From: Bradyrhizobium_A sp052115025 | GTDB taxonomy: Bacteria > Pseudomonadota > Alphaproteobacteria > Rhizobiales > Xanthobacteraceae | Direction: 5' to 3' | DNA length: 64,000 nucleotides | Assembly: GCF_052115025.1 (NCBI RefSeq) | Contig: NZ_JBFRFW010000010.1 | Span: 124,001-188,000, forward strand | Shown here: piece after piece, positions 51,138-60,098 of the stretch | Position numbering within the stretch: position 1 is the stretch's first letter | Layout of the letters: each line of letters opens with the position of its first letter | The notes under the pieces: model-generated | Told to the model about the DNA's origin: nothing | Databases searched by the model: none | What the model saw: the letters and a program-made list of their open reading frames with translations, nothing else | Made by a program: the position numbers and the translations under genes

Positions 51138-52268
51138 TTGACCGTCAGCAAGCAACAGGTTCTCGACGCGCTCACGAAGGTGCCGACCCCGCGTGGCGTA
51201 CCGCTGCCGCAGGCCCAGGTGCTGTCGGAGATCGCCGCGACCGACGGCAAGGTGTTCTTCTCGATCAGCGTCGATGCCACCGAAGCCCGCGCCTGGGAGG
51301 ATGTGCGTCACCGCGCCGAGGCCGCGGTCAAGGCGCTGCCCGGCGTCACCACCGTGATGGTGGCGTTGACGGCGGAGCGCAAGCCGGGAGCTGCGGCCGC
51401 GCCGCGTCCGGCCGGCGGCGTGCAGCCGGTCTCAGCCCATCGGCCGCACGGCCAGGGCGCGCCCGGCCAGTCGCCGATGGCCAAGCAGACGGAGATTCCG
51501 GGTGTCGCCGCCGTGATCGCGGTGGCGTCCGGCAAGGGCGGGGTCGGCAAGTCCACCACCGCCCTCAACATTGCGCTCGGCCTGCGCGACCAGGGACTGC
51601 GTGTCGGGCTGCTCGACGCCGACATCTATGGTCCGTCGATCCCGCGCCTGACAGGGCTGCGCGACAAGCCGCAGCTCGACGCCGCCAAGAAGATGATTCC
51701 GCTGTCCCGCTTCGGCCTCGCCATCATGTCGATCGGCTTCCTGGTCGAGGAAGAGACCGCCATGATCTGGCGCGGCCCGATGGTGATGTCGGCGATCACC
51801 CAGATGCTGCGCGACGTGGCCTGGGGCACGCTCGACGTGCTCGTCGTCGACATGCCGCCGGGGACCGGCGATGCCCAGCTGACGCTGGCGCAGAACGTGC
51901 CGCTGAAGGGCGCCATCATCGTGTCGACCCCGCAGGACCTCGCGCTGATTGATGCGCGGCGCGGCATCGCCATGTTCCGCAAGGTCAACGTGCCGGTGCT
52001 CGGCATCGTCGAGAACATGAGCTACTTCCAGTGTCCCGAATGTGGCACGCGCTCGGACATCTTCGGCCATGGCGGCGCCCGCCATGAAGCCGAGCGGCTC
52101 GGCGTGCCGTTCCTCGGTGAGGTGCCGCTGCACATGGCGATTCGCAGCTCGTCCGATGCCGGCACGCCGGTGGTCGACAGCGAGCCGCAGGGCGTCCATG
52201 CCGGCATCTACCGGGCGATCGGCGCCAAGGTGCGGGACGATCTCAAGCCGTATATTTCGGCAGCGTGA
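51138..52268 (+). CDS. mrp: Mrp/ApbC-family iron-sulfur cluster carrier ATPase
   Basis: A 376-aa protein. An N-terminal MIP18/DUF59 domain (about 1-85: QQVLDALTKVPTPRGVPLPQ) is joined by a Pro/Gly-rich linker to a P-loop domain starting near 125. The deviant Walker A is VASGKGGVGKST, followed by GLLDADIYGPSIPRLTGL, VVDMPPGTGDAQLTLAQ and the Cys pair FQCPECGTRSDIFGHGG that binds the Fe-S cluster. It transfers Fe-S clusters to apo-proteins. The start is TTG at 51138, eight bases after CAGGAGA; homology supports this position. Single gene upstream of the TRAP binding-protein gene. Confidence 0.93.
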   Translation: MTVSKQQVLDALTKVPTPRGVPLPQAQVLSEIAATDGKVFFSISVDATEARAWEDVRHRAEAAVKALPGVTTVMVALTAERKPGAAAAPRPAGGVQPVSAHRPHGQGAPGQSPMAKQTEIPGVAAVIAVASGKGGVGKSTTALNIALGLRDQGLRVGLLDADIYGPSIPRLTGLRDKPQLDAAKKMIPLSRFGLAIMSIGFLVEEETAMIWRGPMVMSAITQMLRDVAWGTLDVLVVDMPPGTGDAQLTLAQNVPLKGAIIVSTPQDLALIDARRGIAMFRKVNVPVLGIVENMSYFQCPECGTRSDIFGHGGARHEAERLGVPFLGEVPLHMAIRSSSDAGTPVVDSEPQGVHAGIYRAIGAKVRDDLKPYISAA

Positions 52269-52448
52269 GCCGGCTGCGAATCGCCGTGCTGCAGCGCGCC
52301 ATCGCGCGCGCCGCGCAGTGCCGTCCGCGCCTTCGACTTTGGTTGAATCCGGCGTGACTTCCCTTTATGTCGCGTTTTCCGCCCCCAGGCTTGTGTGTTA
52401 CAGAGCCTCATTCGTTTTCCAAGAAACGTCCCGATGGAGGAGATGCTT

Positions 52449-53540
52449 ATGAAGCGTCGTGATTTTCTGAAGGTTTCGGCTGCCGGCGCCGCCGCGACCG
52501 CCGCCGTGGCATCGCCGGCGATTGCGCAGTCCACGCCCGAAGTGAAGTGGCGTCTGGCGTCGAGCTTTCCGAAGTCGCTCGACACCATCTATGGCGGCGG
52601 CGAGTACCTCGCCAAGCAGGTCGCCGAAATGACCGACAACAAGTTTCAGATCCAGGTGTTCGCGGCGGGCGAACTCGTCCCCGGCCTGCAGGCGCTCGAC
52701 GCCACCTCCAACGGCACGGTCGAGATGAGCCACACCGTGTCCTACTACTATGTCGGTAAGGATCCGACCTTTGCGGTGTTCGCCTCGGTGCCGTTCGGCC
52801 TCAACGCCCGTCAGCAGAACTCCTGGCTCTACCAGGGCGGGGGTAACGAGCTCGCCAACGAGTTCTTCAAGAAGTACAACGTCGTCGGCGTCCCCTGCGG
52901 CAACACCGGCACGCAGATGGGCGGCTGGTTCCGCAAGGAGATCAAGACCGTCGCCGACCTCCAGGGCCTGAAATTCCGCATCGGCGGCATCGCCGGCCAG
53001 GTGCTGCAGAAGCTCGGCGTCGTGCCGCAGCAGCTCGCCGGCGGCGACATCTATCCGTCGCTCGAAAAGGGCACCATCGACGCCGCCGAGTGGGTCGGCC
53101 CCTATGACGACGAGAAGCTCGGCTTCCAGAAGGTCGCGCAGTACTACTACTATCCGGGGTTCTGGGAAGGCGGCCCGACCGTGCATGCCTTCATCAACCA
53201 GGACAAGTTCAACGCGCTGCCGAAGAACTACCAGTCGATCCTGACCAATGCGGCGGCCAACACCAACTCGTGGATGGCCGCGCGCTACGACATGCAGAAC
53301 CCGGCCGCGCTGAAGAAGCTCGTCGCCGGCGGCGTGCAGCTGCGCCCGTTCAACAACGAGGTGCTGGAAGCCTGCCTCAAGGCGACCAACGAGCTGTGGG
53401 CGGAAATCTCGGCCAAGAACGCCGACTTCAAGAAGGCGATCGAGGCGATGCAGGCCTACCGCTCCGACGAATATCTGTGGTGGCAGGTCGCCGAATACAC
53501 CTTCGACAGCTTCATGATCCGCTCGCGCACCCGCGGCTGA
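52449..53540 (+). CDS. TRAP transporter substrate-binding protein (DctP family)
   Basis: A 363-aa periplasmic protein with a Tat signal (MKRRDFLKVSAAGAAATAAV) cleaved near SPAIAQS. The DctP fold follows: VKWRLASSFPKSLDTIYGGG, NKFQIQVFAAGELVPGLQAL, GGWFRKEIKTVADLQGLKFR, IGGIAGQVLQKLGVVPQQLA, GGDIYPSLEKGTIDAAEWVG. The Arg in LKFRIGG is the family's carboxylate-binding arginine, so the ligand is probably an organic acid. GGAGGAG lies six bases before ATG 52449. A terminator follows at once, and no DctQ or DctM membrane gene is adjacent: the membrane partners must be elsewhere. Confidence 0.92.
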   Translation: MKRRDFLKVSAAGAAATAAVASPAIAQSTPEVKWRLASSFPKSLDTIYGGGEYLAKQVAEMTDNKFQIQVFAAGELVPGLQALDATSNGTVEMSHTVSYYYVGKDPTFAVFASVPFGLNARQQNSWLYQGGGNELANEFFKKYNVVGVPCGNTGTQMGGWFRKEIKTVADLQGLKFRIGGIAGQVLQKLGVVPQQLAGGDIYPSLEKGTIDAAEWVGPYDDEKLGFQKVAQYYYYPGFWEGGPTVHAFINQDKFNALPKNYQSILTNAAANTNSWMAARYDMQNPAALKKLVAGGVQLRPFNNEVLEACLKATNELWAEISAKNADFKKAIEAMQAYRSDEYLWWQVAEYTFDSFMIRSRTRG

Positions 53541-53562
53541 TCGAACGCTCGTCCGACAAACG

Positions 53563-53591
53563 AAAAGCCCGGCCTCGCGGCCGGGCTTTTT
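53563..53591 (+). terminator. Intrinsic terminator after the TRAP binding-protein gene
   Basis: GCCCGGCC (53567-53574), loop TCGC, GGCCGGGC (53579-53586), flanked by AAAA and TTTTT, which extend the stem. A textbook terminator 23 bp after the stop. Confidence 0.9.
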
Positions 53592-53642
53592 GCTTGGATG
53601 GCAGTCTTTCGCGTGCCGCCCGAATCGGACGGGCGGGCGCAA

Positions 53643-54662
53643 TCAGCCGCCGGTCACGCTCATGTGGCGGCTGACGCTCGGCCGGTTGTGGCGGCGGTCG
53701 ATGATGAAATCGTGGCCCTTCGGCTTCAACCCGATGGCGCGGTCGATCGCGGCGGCCAGCAGCTCGTTGTCGGGCGAGGCGCGCAGCGGCCGGCGCAGGT
53801 CGGACGCATCCTCATGGCCGAGGCAGGTGTGCAGCGTGCCCGTGCAGGTGATGCGCACACGGTTGCAGGATTCGCAGAAATTGTGGGTCATCGGCGTGAT
53901 GAAGCCGAGCTTGCCGCCGGTCTCCGCCACCCGCACATAGCGCGCCGGACCGCCGGAACTCTCGTCGAGGTCGGCCAGCGTGAACTGCTCGGCGAGGCGG
54001 GCGCGCAGCAGCGACAGCGGCACGTACTGGTCGATGCGGCCGGCGCCGATGTCGCCCATCGGCATCACCTCGATCAGGGTGAGGTCCATGCCCTTGCCGT
54101 GCGCCCAGCGCATCAGGGCAGGGATCTCGTCCTCGTTGAGGCCCTTCAGGGCAACTGCGTTGATCTTGACATGCAGGCCGGCTTCACGCGCGGCCTCGAT
54201 CCCGGCGAGCACCTTGTCGATCTCGCCCCAGCGGGTGATGTCGCGGAATTTGTCGGCGTCGAGGGTGTCCAGCGATACGTTGATGCGGCGGACACCGCAG
54301 TCGGCGAGCTCGCCGGCGAAGCGCGCGAGCTGCGAGCCGTTGGTGGTCAGTGTCAGTTCGTCGAGATCACCCGTGCGCAGGTGGCGCGACAGCGAGCGCA
54401 CCAATGACATCACGTTGCGGCGGACCAGCGGCTCGCCGCCGGTGAGGCGCAGCTTGCGCACGCCCTTGGCGATGAAGGCGGAGCACAGGCGGTCGAGCTC
54501 TTCCAGCGTCAGCAGGTCCGCCTTCGGCAGGAAGGTCATGTCCTCCGACATGCAGTAGAAGCAGCGCAGGTCGCAGCGGTCCGTTACCGACACGCGCAGA
54601 TAGCTGATCGTGCGGCCGAANGGATCGGTCATCGTTCCGGGAGGCAGGAAAGGTCCGTTCAT
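53643..54662 (-). CDS. moaA: GTP 3',8-cyclase MoaA (molybdenum cofactor synthesis)
   Basis: A 339-aa radical-SAM enzyme. The N-terminal cluster motif is DRCDLRCFYCMSE (C-x3-C-x2-C), with LRLTGGEPLVRR after it. The C-terminal cluster is NFCESCNRVRITCTGTLHTC and the protein ends in Gly-Gly (MSVTGG), as MoaA must. With MoaC it converts GTP to cyclic pyranopterin monophosphate. One base at 54621 is undetermined (N), but it is the third base of CCN, which is proline whatever it is, so the protein is unaffected. An internal ATG at 54632 (MTDPFGRT) is an alternative start. A perfect hairpin lies just upstream. Confidence 0.95.
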   Translation of the reverse strand: MNGPFLPPGTMTDXFGRTISYLRVSVTDRCDLRCFYCMSEDMTFLPKADLLTLEELDRLCSAFIAKGVRKLRLTGGEPLVRRNVMSLVRSLSRHLRTGDLDELTLTTNGSQLARFAGELADCGVRRINVSLDTLDADKFRDITRWGEIDKVLAGIEAAREAGLHVKINAVALKGLNEDEIPALMRWAHGKGMDLTLIEVMPMGDIGAGRIDQYVPLSLLRARLAEQFTLADLDESSGGPARYVRVAETGGKLGFITPMTHNFCESCNRVRITCTGTLHTCLGHEDASDLRRPLRASPDNELLAAAIDRAIGLKPKGHDFIIDRRHNRPSVSRHMSVTGG

Positions 54663-54696
54663 CCGGCAGGCCTTCGACGCTGTGACGGCACTTCAA

Positions 54697-54722
54697 AGTC
54701 AGCCTCCGGGTGGAGGCTGACT
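54697..54722 (-). other. Perfect hairpin ahead of moaA
   Basis: AGTCAGCCTCC (54697-54707) and GGAGGCTGACT (54712-54722) form an 11-bp stem with a four-base loop, 35 bp upstream of the moaA start on the minus strand. No long U-run follows in either direction, so it is not a clear terminator. A leader structure or regulator site for moaA is possible. Confidence 0.5.
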
Positions 54723-54849
54723 GTCACAATGTAGGCATCGCCGGGTCGGCGCACAATCTGTCTCGTGTGGTGGATCCGACATTCGCAACGGACCTGCAGC
54801 AGGGCGATGCGAATGCGAGAGCCGGACACCAGTTGTGCCGGTCAGCAGC

Positions 54850-55326
54850 TTAGCGGCTGGGAGGCGGGAAGGCGCCATCCGCTGGCGCTGCCGCGGCAGG
54901 TGCGGCCGCCGGCGCAGCGGCGGCGGGCTTGGCCCGCGGCGCGTGCTTCTTGGCGTGGCGCGCCGGCTTCTTGGGCGGCGCGGCCGGCTGCAGCTCGGCG
55001 AACACCGGGTTCGGATCGGTGGTCGCGCTCGCGCCACTGCCGAAGTCGCCCGACTGCTGCAGCACCGACACCTGCACGCTCTGCGGCTGGTACTTGTCGA
55101 GCGCATAGCTGACCGTGAAAGGCTCGGTGGTCTGCACCGACACCGCGCACGGCGTCTTGCAGCCCGGTCCGAGCGATGTTTTGGCATCGGCGCCGGGCGG
55201 CACCGATTCCAGCCGAACCGTCACGCTCGGCGGTGTCGGCTTGAGAAAGTCCATGGTCGGCATCGAAACCGAGCCACAGCCGGCAAGCCAAAGGCTTGCA
55301 CCGGCGATAATAATAACGCGACGCAT
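54850..55326 (-). CDS. Lipoprotein with PEGA-like domain
   Basis: A 158-aa lipoprotein: MRRVIIIAGASLWLAGCGSV has a short signal and an LAGC lipobox (Cys17). The following segment, VTVRLESVPPGADAKTSLGP, GCKTPCAVSVQTTEPFTVSY and ALDKYQPQSVQVSVL, has PEGA-domain layout (a beta-sandwich tied to cell-surface proteins). The C-terminal third is Lys/Ala/Pro-rich and disordered. The frame is open upstream of 55326 but the lipoprotein signal fixes the start. Similar proteins are common in Bradyrhizobium; the role is unknown. It is separated from the moaA leader by 125 bp. Confidence 0.75.
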   Translation of the reverse strand: MRRVIIIAGASLWLAGCGSVSMPTMDFLKPTPPSVTVRLESVPPGADAKTSLGPGCKTPCAVSVQTTEPFTVSYALDKYQPQSVQVSVLQQSGDFGSGASATTDPNPVFAELQPAAPPKKPARHAKKHAPRAKPAAAAPAAAPAAAAPADGAFPPPSR

Positions 55327-55477
55327 GATCCACCGTCTCTTGTTGCGGCAAGCCGCCACAGTCCCCGGCCGGACCATAAGAGGGTCAACCGGGGCTTGCA
55401 ACGTGCGGCAAGCCTATGGTTCCGAAAAGGTTAATAAAGGTGTCTTAATACCGTAATCGATCTGATAGCATTTTCTC

Positions 55478-56161
55478 TCATTTCGGCCTTTGCAGGGCGA
55501 GGCCCTCGACCGTGACGGCAAGCTCGCGCAGGTCCGAGATGACACGGTCCGGCTTGAGATCCACGATGGGAACATCGGTGTAGCCGAAGGTCACGCCGAT
55601 CACCGGAACCCCGGCGCGCCGCGCCACGCCGATATCCGGTCCGGCATCGCCGACCATGATGGCGCCGGCCATGTTGCCGCCGGCGCGGGCCACGGTCTGC
55701 CGCAGGATCGCCGGGTCGGGCTTGCTGACGCCGAACGTATCGGCGCCGCAGATCGCGGCGAAGCGATCGCTCAGTTCGAGACGGTCGAGCAGGCGGCGGG
55801 ACAGCCATTCCAGCTTGTTGGTGCACACCGCGAAGCGGAAGCCGCGGCCTGCGAGATCGTCGAGCGCACCGTGGAGGCCGTCGAACGGACGCGACAGGTC
55901 GGCGATGTGATCGGCGTAGTAGGCGACGAAATCGGCGGTCAGGCGATCGAGGTTGGCCGTGGTCAGCGGCCGGTCCTCGGCCTCGAAACCGCGCTCGATC
56001 AGCTTGCGTGCGCCGGCGCCGATCATCGGGCGGGCGGACGCCATCGGCAGCGCCGGCAGGCCTTCGCGATCGAGCACGAAGTTCAGCGCGCTGATGAGAT
56101 CCGGCGCGGTGTCGACGAGCGTGCCATCGAGATCAAAAACGACGAGGGGAGAATCGGTCAT
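55478..56161 (-). CDS. gph: Phosphoglycolate phosphatase (HAD superfamily)
   Basis: A 227-aa HAD phosphatase. Motif I is VVFDLDGTLVDTAPD, motif II VCTNK (Thr), motif III Lys in FGVSKPDP, and motif IV VGDAGPDIGVARRAG. The cap region between 25 and 95 is of the Gph type. It hydrolyses 2-phosphoglycolate formed by oxygenation or DNA repair. Usually motif IV reads GDSxxD; here the residue after GD is Ala, which is tolerated in some members. It is divergent from rpiA, its usual neighbour in this order, across a 229-bp gap. Confidence 0.9.
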   Translation of the reverse strand: MTDSPLVVFDLDGTLVDTAPDLISALNFVLDREGLPALPMASARPMIGAGARKLIERGFEAEDRPLTTANLDRLTADFVAYYADHIADLSRPFDGLHGALDDLAGRGFRFAVCTNKLEWLSRRLLDRLELSDRFAAICGADTFGVSKPDPAILRQTVARAGGNMAGAIMVGDAGPDIGVARRAGVPVIGVTFGYTDVPIVDLKPDRVISDLRELAVTVEGLALQRPK

Positions 56162-56390
56162 GCCGGATCGCTAGCCTTCGTTGGGGCGGCACGCAAGCGG
56201 CGGTGCGGCATGGGCGGGGCGCGCCGCCGGGGACGAGGGGAATTTGGAAGGAAAATCAGTGGCCCGGATGGTTGGCATGGATCGTGGAGATTGCTGCTGA
56301 GGCCTGTTCCTCGCCCCAAATCGAGGCTAGATATGCCCCCTCGGGACCGTCGGCCGACGCGGGTCCGGCGGGCCCTTTGAAGGATATTCC

Positions 56391-57089
56391 ATGAGCATGG
56401 ACGCGTTGAAACGACAGGCAGCGGCCCGCGCGCTCGAGCATGTGCGTGACGGCATGAAGCTCGGCCTCGGCACCGGATCGACTGCCAAGCATTTCGTCGA
56501 GCTGCTCGGCGAGCGGGTACGCGACGGCCTGCGGGTCATCGGCGTGCCGACATCCGAGGCGACGCGCGCCGACGCCGAGCGCTGCGGCGTGCCGCTCGCG
56601 ACTCTCGACGAGCTCGACCGTCTCGATCTCACGGTCGACGGCGCCGACGAAGTCGATCCGCAGCTCAACCTGATCAAGGGTGGCGGCGGTGCGCTGCTGC
56701 GAGAAAAGATCGTGGCGGCGGCGTCCGACCGAATGATCGTGATTGCCGACGATTCCAAGTGGGTGGAGCGGCTCGGCCGCTTCCCGCTGCCGATCGAGGT
56801 CGTTCCCTTCGGGCTCGCCGCGACCCGCCGCGCCATCACCGACGTGTTCGCCGCCCGCGGCGTCAGCGGTGCGCTCGAGGTCCGCAAGGGCAGGGACGGT
56901 CATGCTTTTGTCACCGATGGCGGCCACTGGATTGTCGACGCCCATCTCGGCGCCATCCCGGACGCCGCGGCGCTGGCGACGTCGCTGGTCGCGATCCCCG
57001 GGGTGGTGGAGCACGGTCTGTTCATCGGCCTTGCGACCACGACGGTGCTGGCCGGTCCGGCAGGAATTCGAACGGTTGAGCGGCCTTGA
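56391..57089 (+). CDS. rpiA: Ribose-5-phosphate isomerase A
   Basis: A 232-aa isomerase of ribose 5-phosphate and ribulose 5-phosphate. It shows GLGTGSTAKHFVELLGERVR, IGVPTSEATRADAERCGVPL, DLTVDGADEVDPQLNLIKGG and GGALLREKIVAAASDRMIVI, with Asp-Gly-Ala-Asp-Glu and Lys of REKI as active-site parts. Full length. The gene lies 22 bp upstream of the DUF2059 gene and then gor, an order typical of Bradyrhizobium and Rhodopseudomonas. Confidence 0.95.
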   Translation: MSMDALKRQAAARALEHVRDGMKLGLGTGSTAKHFVELLGERVRDGLRVIGVPTSEATRADAERCGVPLATLDELDRLDLTVDGADEVDPQLNLIKGGGGALLREKIVAAASDRMIVIADDSKWVERLGRFPLPIEVVPFGLAATRRAITDVFAARGVSGALEVRKGRDGHAFVTDGGHWIVDAHLGAIPDAAALATSLVAIPGVVEHGLFIGLATTTVLAGPAGIRTVERP

Positions 57090-57111
57090 GCCGCAGTGAA
57101 GGAGAAATGGA

Positions 57112-57639
57112 ATGACGAAGTTTACGAAAACCCTGCTGGCTGTCGGCTTCGGCCTGGCTCTCAGCACCCTGAGCGCCACCGCCCAGGCGCCCAAGGCTGC
57201 CCCCAGCAACCAGCAGCCGCCGTCGGCGAGCGCGATCGCCGCCGCGACCGAGCTGCTGGCGCTCAAGAAGGCGAGCACCGTCTACCAGAACATCGTTCCG
57301 ACGGTGATCCAGCGCACCAAGGAAGCCATCCTGCAGAACAACCTGAACTACCAGAAGGACCTCGACGAGGTCGCGGTCAAGCTCGCCGGCGATCTCGCCA
57401 ACCGCAAGGAAGACATCGGCAAGGCGATGGCTGAGATTTATGCCATCAACTTCACCGAGCAGGAGCTGCGCGACCTCATCGCCTTCTACAAGTCGCCGCT
57501 CGGGCAGAAATTCCTCGACCAGGAGCCGAAGTCGATCACCGGCAGCCTCGCCTACATGAACGACTGGGCTTCGGCCTTCTCCAACGAAGTCGCCGCCAAA
57601 TTCCGCTCCGAGATGCGCGCCCGCGGCAAAGAGATCTGA
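57112..57639 (+). CDS. Exported DUF2059 domain protein
   Basis: A 175-aa protein with a signal peptide (KTLLAVGFGLALSTLSATAQ) and a helical domain: EIYAINFTEQELRDLIAFYK followed by SPLGQKFLDQEPKS is the DUF2059 signature. It is probably periplasmic. It starts 22 bp after the rpiA stop and ends 15 bp before gor, so the three are likely one operon. The family has no established function. Confidence 0.88.
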   Translation: MTKFTKTLLAVGFGLALSTLSATAQAPKAAPSNQQPPSASAIAAATELLALKKASTVYQNIVPTVIQRTKEAILQNNLNYQKDLDEVAVKLAGDLANRKEDIGKAMAEIYAINFTEQELRDLIAFYKSPLGQKFLDQEPKSITGSLAYMNDWASAFSNEVAAKFRSEMRARGKEI

Positions 57640-57654
57640 TCGCGGAGCAGGCCG

Positions 57655-59040
57655 ATGGCTGATTTCGATCTCGACCTGTTCGTCATCGGCGGTGGATCGG
57701 GCGGCGTGCGCGCCGCGCGGATCGCCGCCGGCTATGGCGCACGGGTGATGGTCGCCGAGGAATATCGCCTCGGCGGCACCTGTGTGATCCGGGGATGCGT
57801 GCCCAAGAAGCTCCTGGTCTATGCCTCCCATGTCCATCACGAGATCGAGGACGCCGCCGGCTATGGCTGGACGATCCCGTCGGCGAGCTTCGACTGGCCG
57901 ACGCTGATCGCCAACAAGGACAAGGAGATTGCGCGTCTCGAGGGCGCCTACACCAGCAATCTCGACAAGTCCGGCGCGCGCATCGTCAAGGCGCGCGCCG
58001 TGTTCGAGGACCCGCACACGCTGCGGCTGTCCACCGGCGAGACGGTGCGCGCGAAGCACATCCTGATCGCGACCGGCGCGGCGCCGAGCCATGGTGCGGC
58101 GATTCCCGGCATCGAGCATGTGATCTCCTCCAACGAGGTGTTTCATTTGCCGGTGCAGCCGCGTCGCATCCTGATCCAGGGCGGCGGCTATATCGCACTG
58201 GAGTTCGCCTGCATCTTCGCCGGCCTCGGCAGCGAGGTGACGGTGGTCTATCGCGGCGACAACATCCTGCGCGGCTTCGACGAGGACGTGCGCAAGCATG
58301 TGCGCACCGAGATGGAGAAGGCGGGCATCCGCATCCTGACCGGTTGCACCGTGAGCCGCGTCGATCGCCAGGGCGAAGCCTTCGCCGCGACGCTGTCGAG
58401 CGGGGCGAGCATCGTCTCCGACCAGGTGATGTTCGCGATCGGCCGCCATGCCAATGTCGCCGGGCTCGGCCTCGAGGCGGCGGGGGTTGCGCTCAACCCG
58501 AACAACGGCGGCATCGCCGTCGACGGCCATTCGCAGACCTCCGTGCCGCACATCTATGCGGTCGGCGACGTCACGCATCGCGTCAATCTTACGCCGGTGG
58601 CGATCCGCGAGGGCCATGCCTTCGCCGACACCGTGTTCGGCAACCGCCCGACCCGGGTCGATCATGCCGACATCCCCACCGCCGTGTTCACCCAGCCCGA
58701 GGTCGGCACGGTGGGGCTGACGGAAGCCGAGGCCCGGGCCCAGTATAGCCATGTCGATATCTACAAGGCCGATTTCCGCCCGATGAAGGCGACGCTGTCC
58801 GGCCGCGACACCCGCGTGTTGATGAAGCTGGTGGTCGATGGCCTCACCGACCGCGTGCTCGGCTGCCATATCGTCGGCCCGGAGGCGGGCGAGATGATCC
58901 AGCTGGTCGGCGTTGCGGTGAAGCTGAAGGCGACCAAGGCGGATTTCGACGCCACCGTCGCCGTACATCCGACCGCGGCGGAGGAGCTCGTGACCATGCG
59001 CACGCCGTTCGCCCGTCATGTCCGCCAGGCGGCCGAGTAG
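57655..59040 (+). CDS. gor: Glutathione-disulfide reductase
   Basis: A 461-aa FAD/NADPH disulfide reductase. The FAD fold is LFVIGGGSGGVRAARIAAGY, and the redox pair is GGTCVIRGCVPKKLLVYAS (C-x4-C). The NADPH fold is RRILIQGGGYIALEFACIFA, whose Arg residues after the fold (YRGDNILRGFD) fit NADPH. The dimerisation domain ends with HIVGPEAGEMIQLVGVAVKL and catalytic VHPTAAEE (His-Glu). It keeps glutathione reduced in the cytoplasm. Full length. The downstream hydrolase gene converges, nine bases away. Confidence 0.95.
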   Translation: MADFDLDLFVIGGGSGGVRAARIAAGYGARVMVAEEYRLGGTCVIRGCVPKKLLVYASHVHHEIEDAAGYGWTIPSASFDWPTLIANKDKEIARLEGAYTSNLDKSGARIVKARAVFEDPHTLRLSTGETVRAKHILIATGAAPSHGAAIPGIEHVISSNEVFHLPVQPRRILIQGGGYIALEFACIFAGLGSEVTVVYRGDNILRGFDEDVRKHVRTEMEKAGIRILTGCTVSRVDRQGEAFAATLSSGASIVSDQVMFAIGRHANVAGLGLEAAGVALNPNNGGIAVDGHSQTSVPHIYAVGDVTHRVNLTPVAIREGHAFADTVFGNRPTRVDHADIPTAVFTQPEVGTVGLTEAEARAQYSHVDIYKADFRPMKATLSGRDTRVLMKLVVDGLTDRVLGCHIVGPEAGEMIQLVGVAVKLKATKADFDATVAVHPTAAEELVTMRTPFARHVRQAAE

Positions 59041-59049
59041 GGCGGCGGC

Positions 59050-59928
59050 TCAGGCCGTCAGCAGCCAGTCCACCGCCGGCCGCCACAACCGCTCGCGGTG
59101 CTGCGCGCGGAAGAAGCCAAAATGACCGATGGCCTTCGCGTCGGCCTGCGCCGGCGTGATCGCGACCACCTGCGGGGTCGTCGCGGTAAAGCCGGCGCAT
59201 AGCCGGTCCACCGCGGCGCGCGGCGCCCACGCGTCGTCGCTGATGCACAGCGCCATCAGCGGATGGCGGTAGTTGGCATAGTTGGCGAGCGCTGAGAGCG
59301 AGGGATCGTCGAAATAATAGCGCTCGCTCATCAGCCATTTGGTCCATTGCAGGAACACGTCGCGCGGCATGTCCTCGCCGAGGCCGATCCGGCCCGGCAC
59401 ATAGCCCATCAGCCTCGCGATCGGCCGGCCGGCGAAGTTCAGCAGCGCGAACACCCGATAGTTCTCGGGGGTGGGGAGCTGTTTCCAGAACGGTGCCTGC
59501 GCCGACACCAGCAGCGCCCTCGCAATCTGGTCGTTGTTCGGCAGGAGGCCGAGGGCCTGTCCGCCGAACGAATGGCCGATATAGCTCAGCGGCAGGGACG
59601 GGTAGCGCTCACGCATCCAGGCGACCGCGCAGGCGGCGTCCTTTTCCGCCCAGTCGGCCATGGTCGCTTTGAAGCCGGCAAGGGATTTGGGCCGCGAGCC
59701 GCCGATGCCGCGATAGTCGTAGGTCATCACCACGCAGCCGCGGGCGGCGATGTAGCAGGCCAGGTTCCGGTAGAACCGGCGCGGCACCGCCGCCGCCGAA
59801 TTGATCAGCACCGCATGGTGGCGGGGCGCGCGGGGCATGTGGAGCGTCGCCGCCAGGGAAAGCCCGTCACCGGTCGGCAGCGCGATATCGTCGATGAAGA
59901 CGTCGTCAAGGACAGCTTCAGCCACCAT
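59050..59928 (-). CDS. Alpha/beta hydrolase
   Basis: A 292-aa alpha/beta-hydrolase: ALPTGDGLSLAATLHMPRAP, VVMTYDYRGIGGSRPKSLAG, nucleophile elbow YIGHSFGGQALGLL (Ser-centred GHSFGG), an acid in CISDDAWAP and a His in GHFGFFRAQH. The GHFGFFR ending is typical of a proteobacterial group annotated as serine aminopeptidase S33-like hydrolases. It is cytoplasmic. No substrate can be assigned. Convergent with gor and divergent from the DAHP synthase gene. Confidence 0.82.
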   Translation of the reverse strand: MVAEAVLDDVFIDDIALPTGDGLSLAATLHMPRAPRHHAVLINSAAAVPRRFYRNLACYIAARGCVVMTYDYRGIGGSRPKSLAGFKATMADWAEKDAACAVAWMRERYPSLPLSYIGHSFGGQALGLLPNNDQIARALLVSAQAPFWKQLPTPENYRVFALLNFAGRPIARLMGYVPGRIGLGEDMPRDVFLQWTKWLMSERYYFDDPSLSALANYANYRHPLMALCISDDAWAPRAAVDRLCAGFTATTPQVVAITPAQADAKAIGHFGFFRAQHRERLWRPAVDWLLTA

Positions 59929-60098
59929 CTCACCCCCCGTCGTCCCCGCCGCCAGCTAAGGACAATTTGGCTGTCCCTGCAAGGCATTGACATCCCACAC
60001 TGAATTGCAACTGGCGGTCCGCGGCGGCGCTGTGTATAACCGCCGCCACGCAGCCCCGGCGGGGCGTGTGGTTCTCAGGAGCAGATCGGAGCAGATCG

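Noticed and set aside
54621..54621. Ambiguous base N in moaA as a possible frameshift or mutation
   Set aside because: It is the third position of a CCN proline codon and the reading frame continues correctly on both sides.
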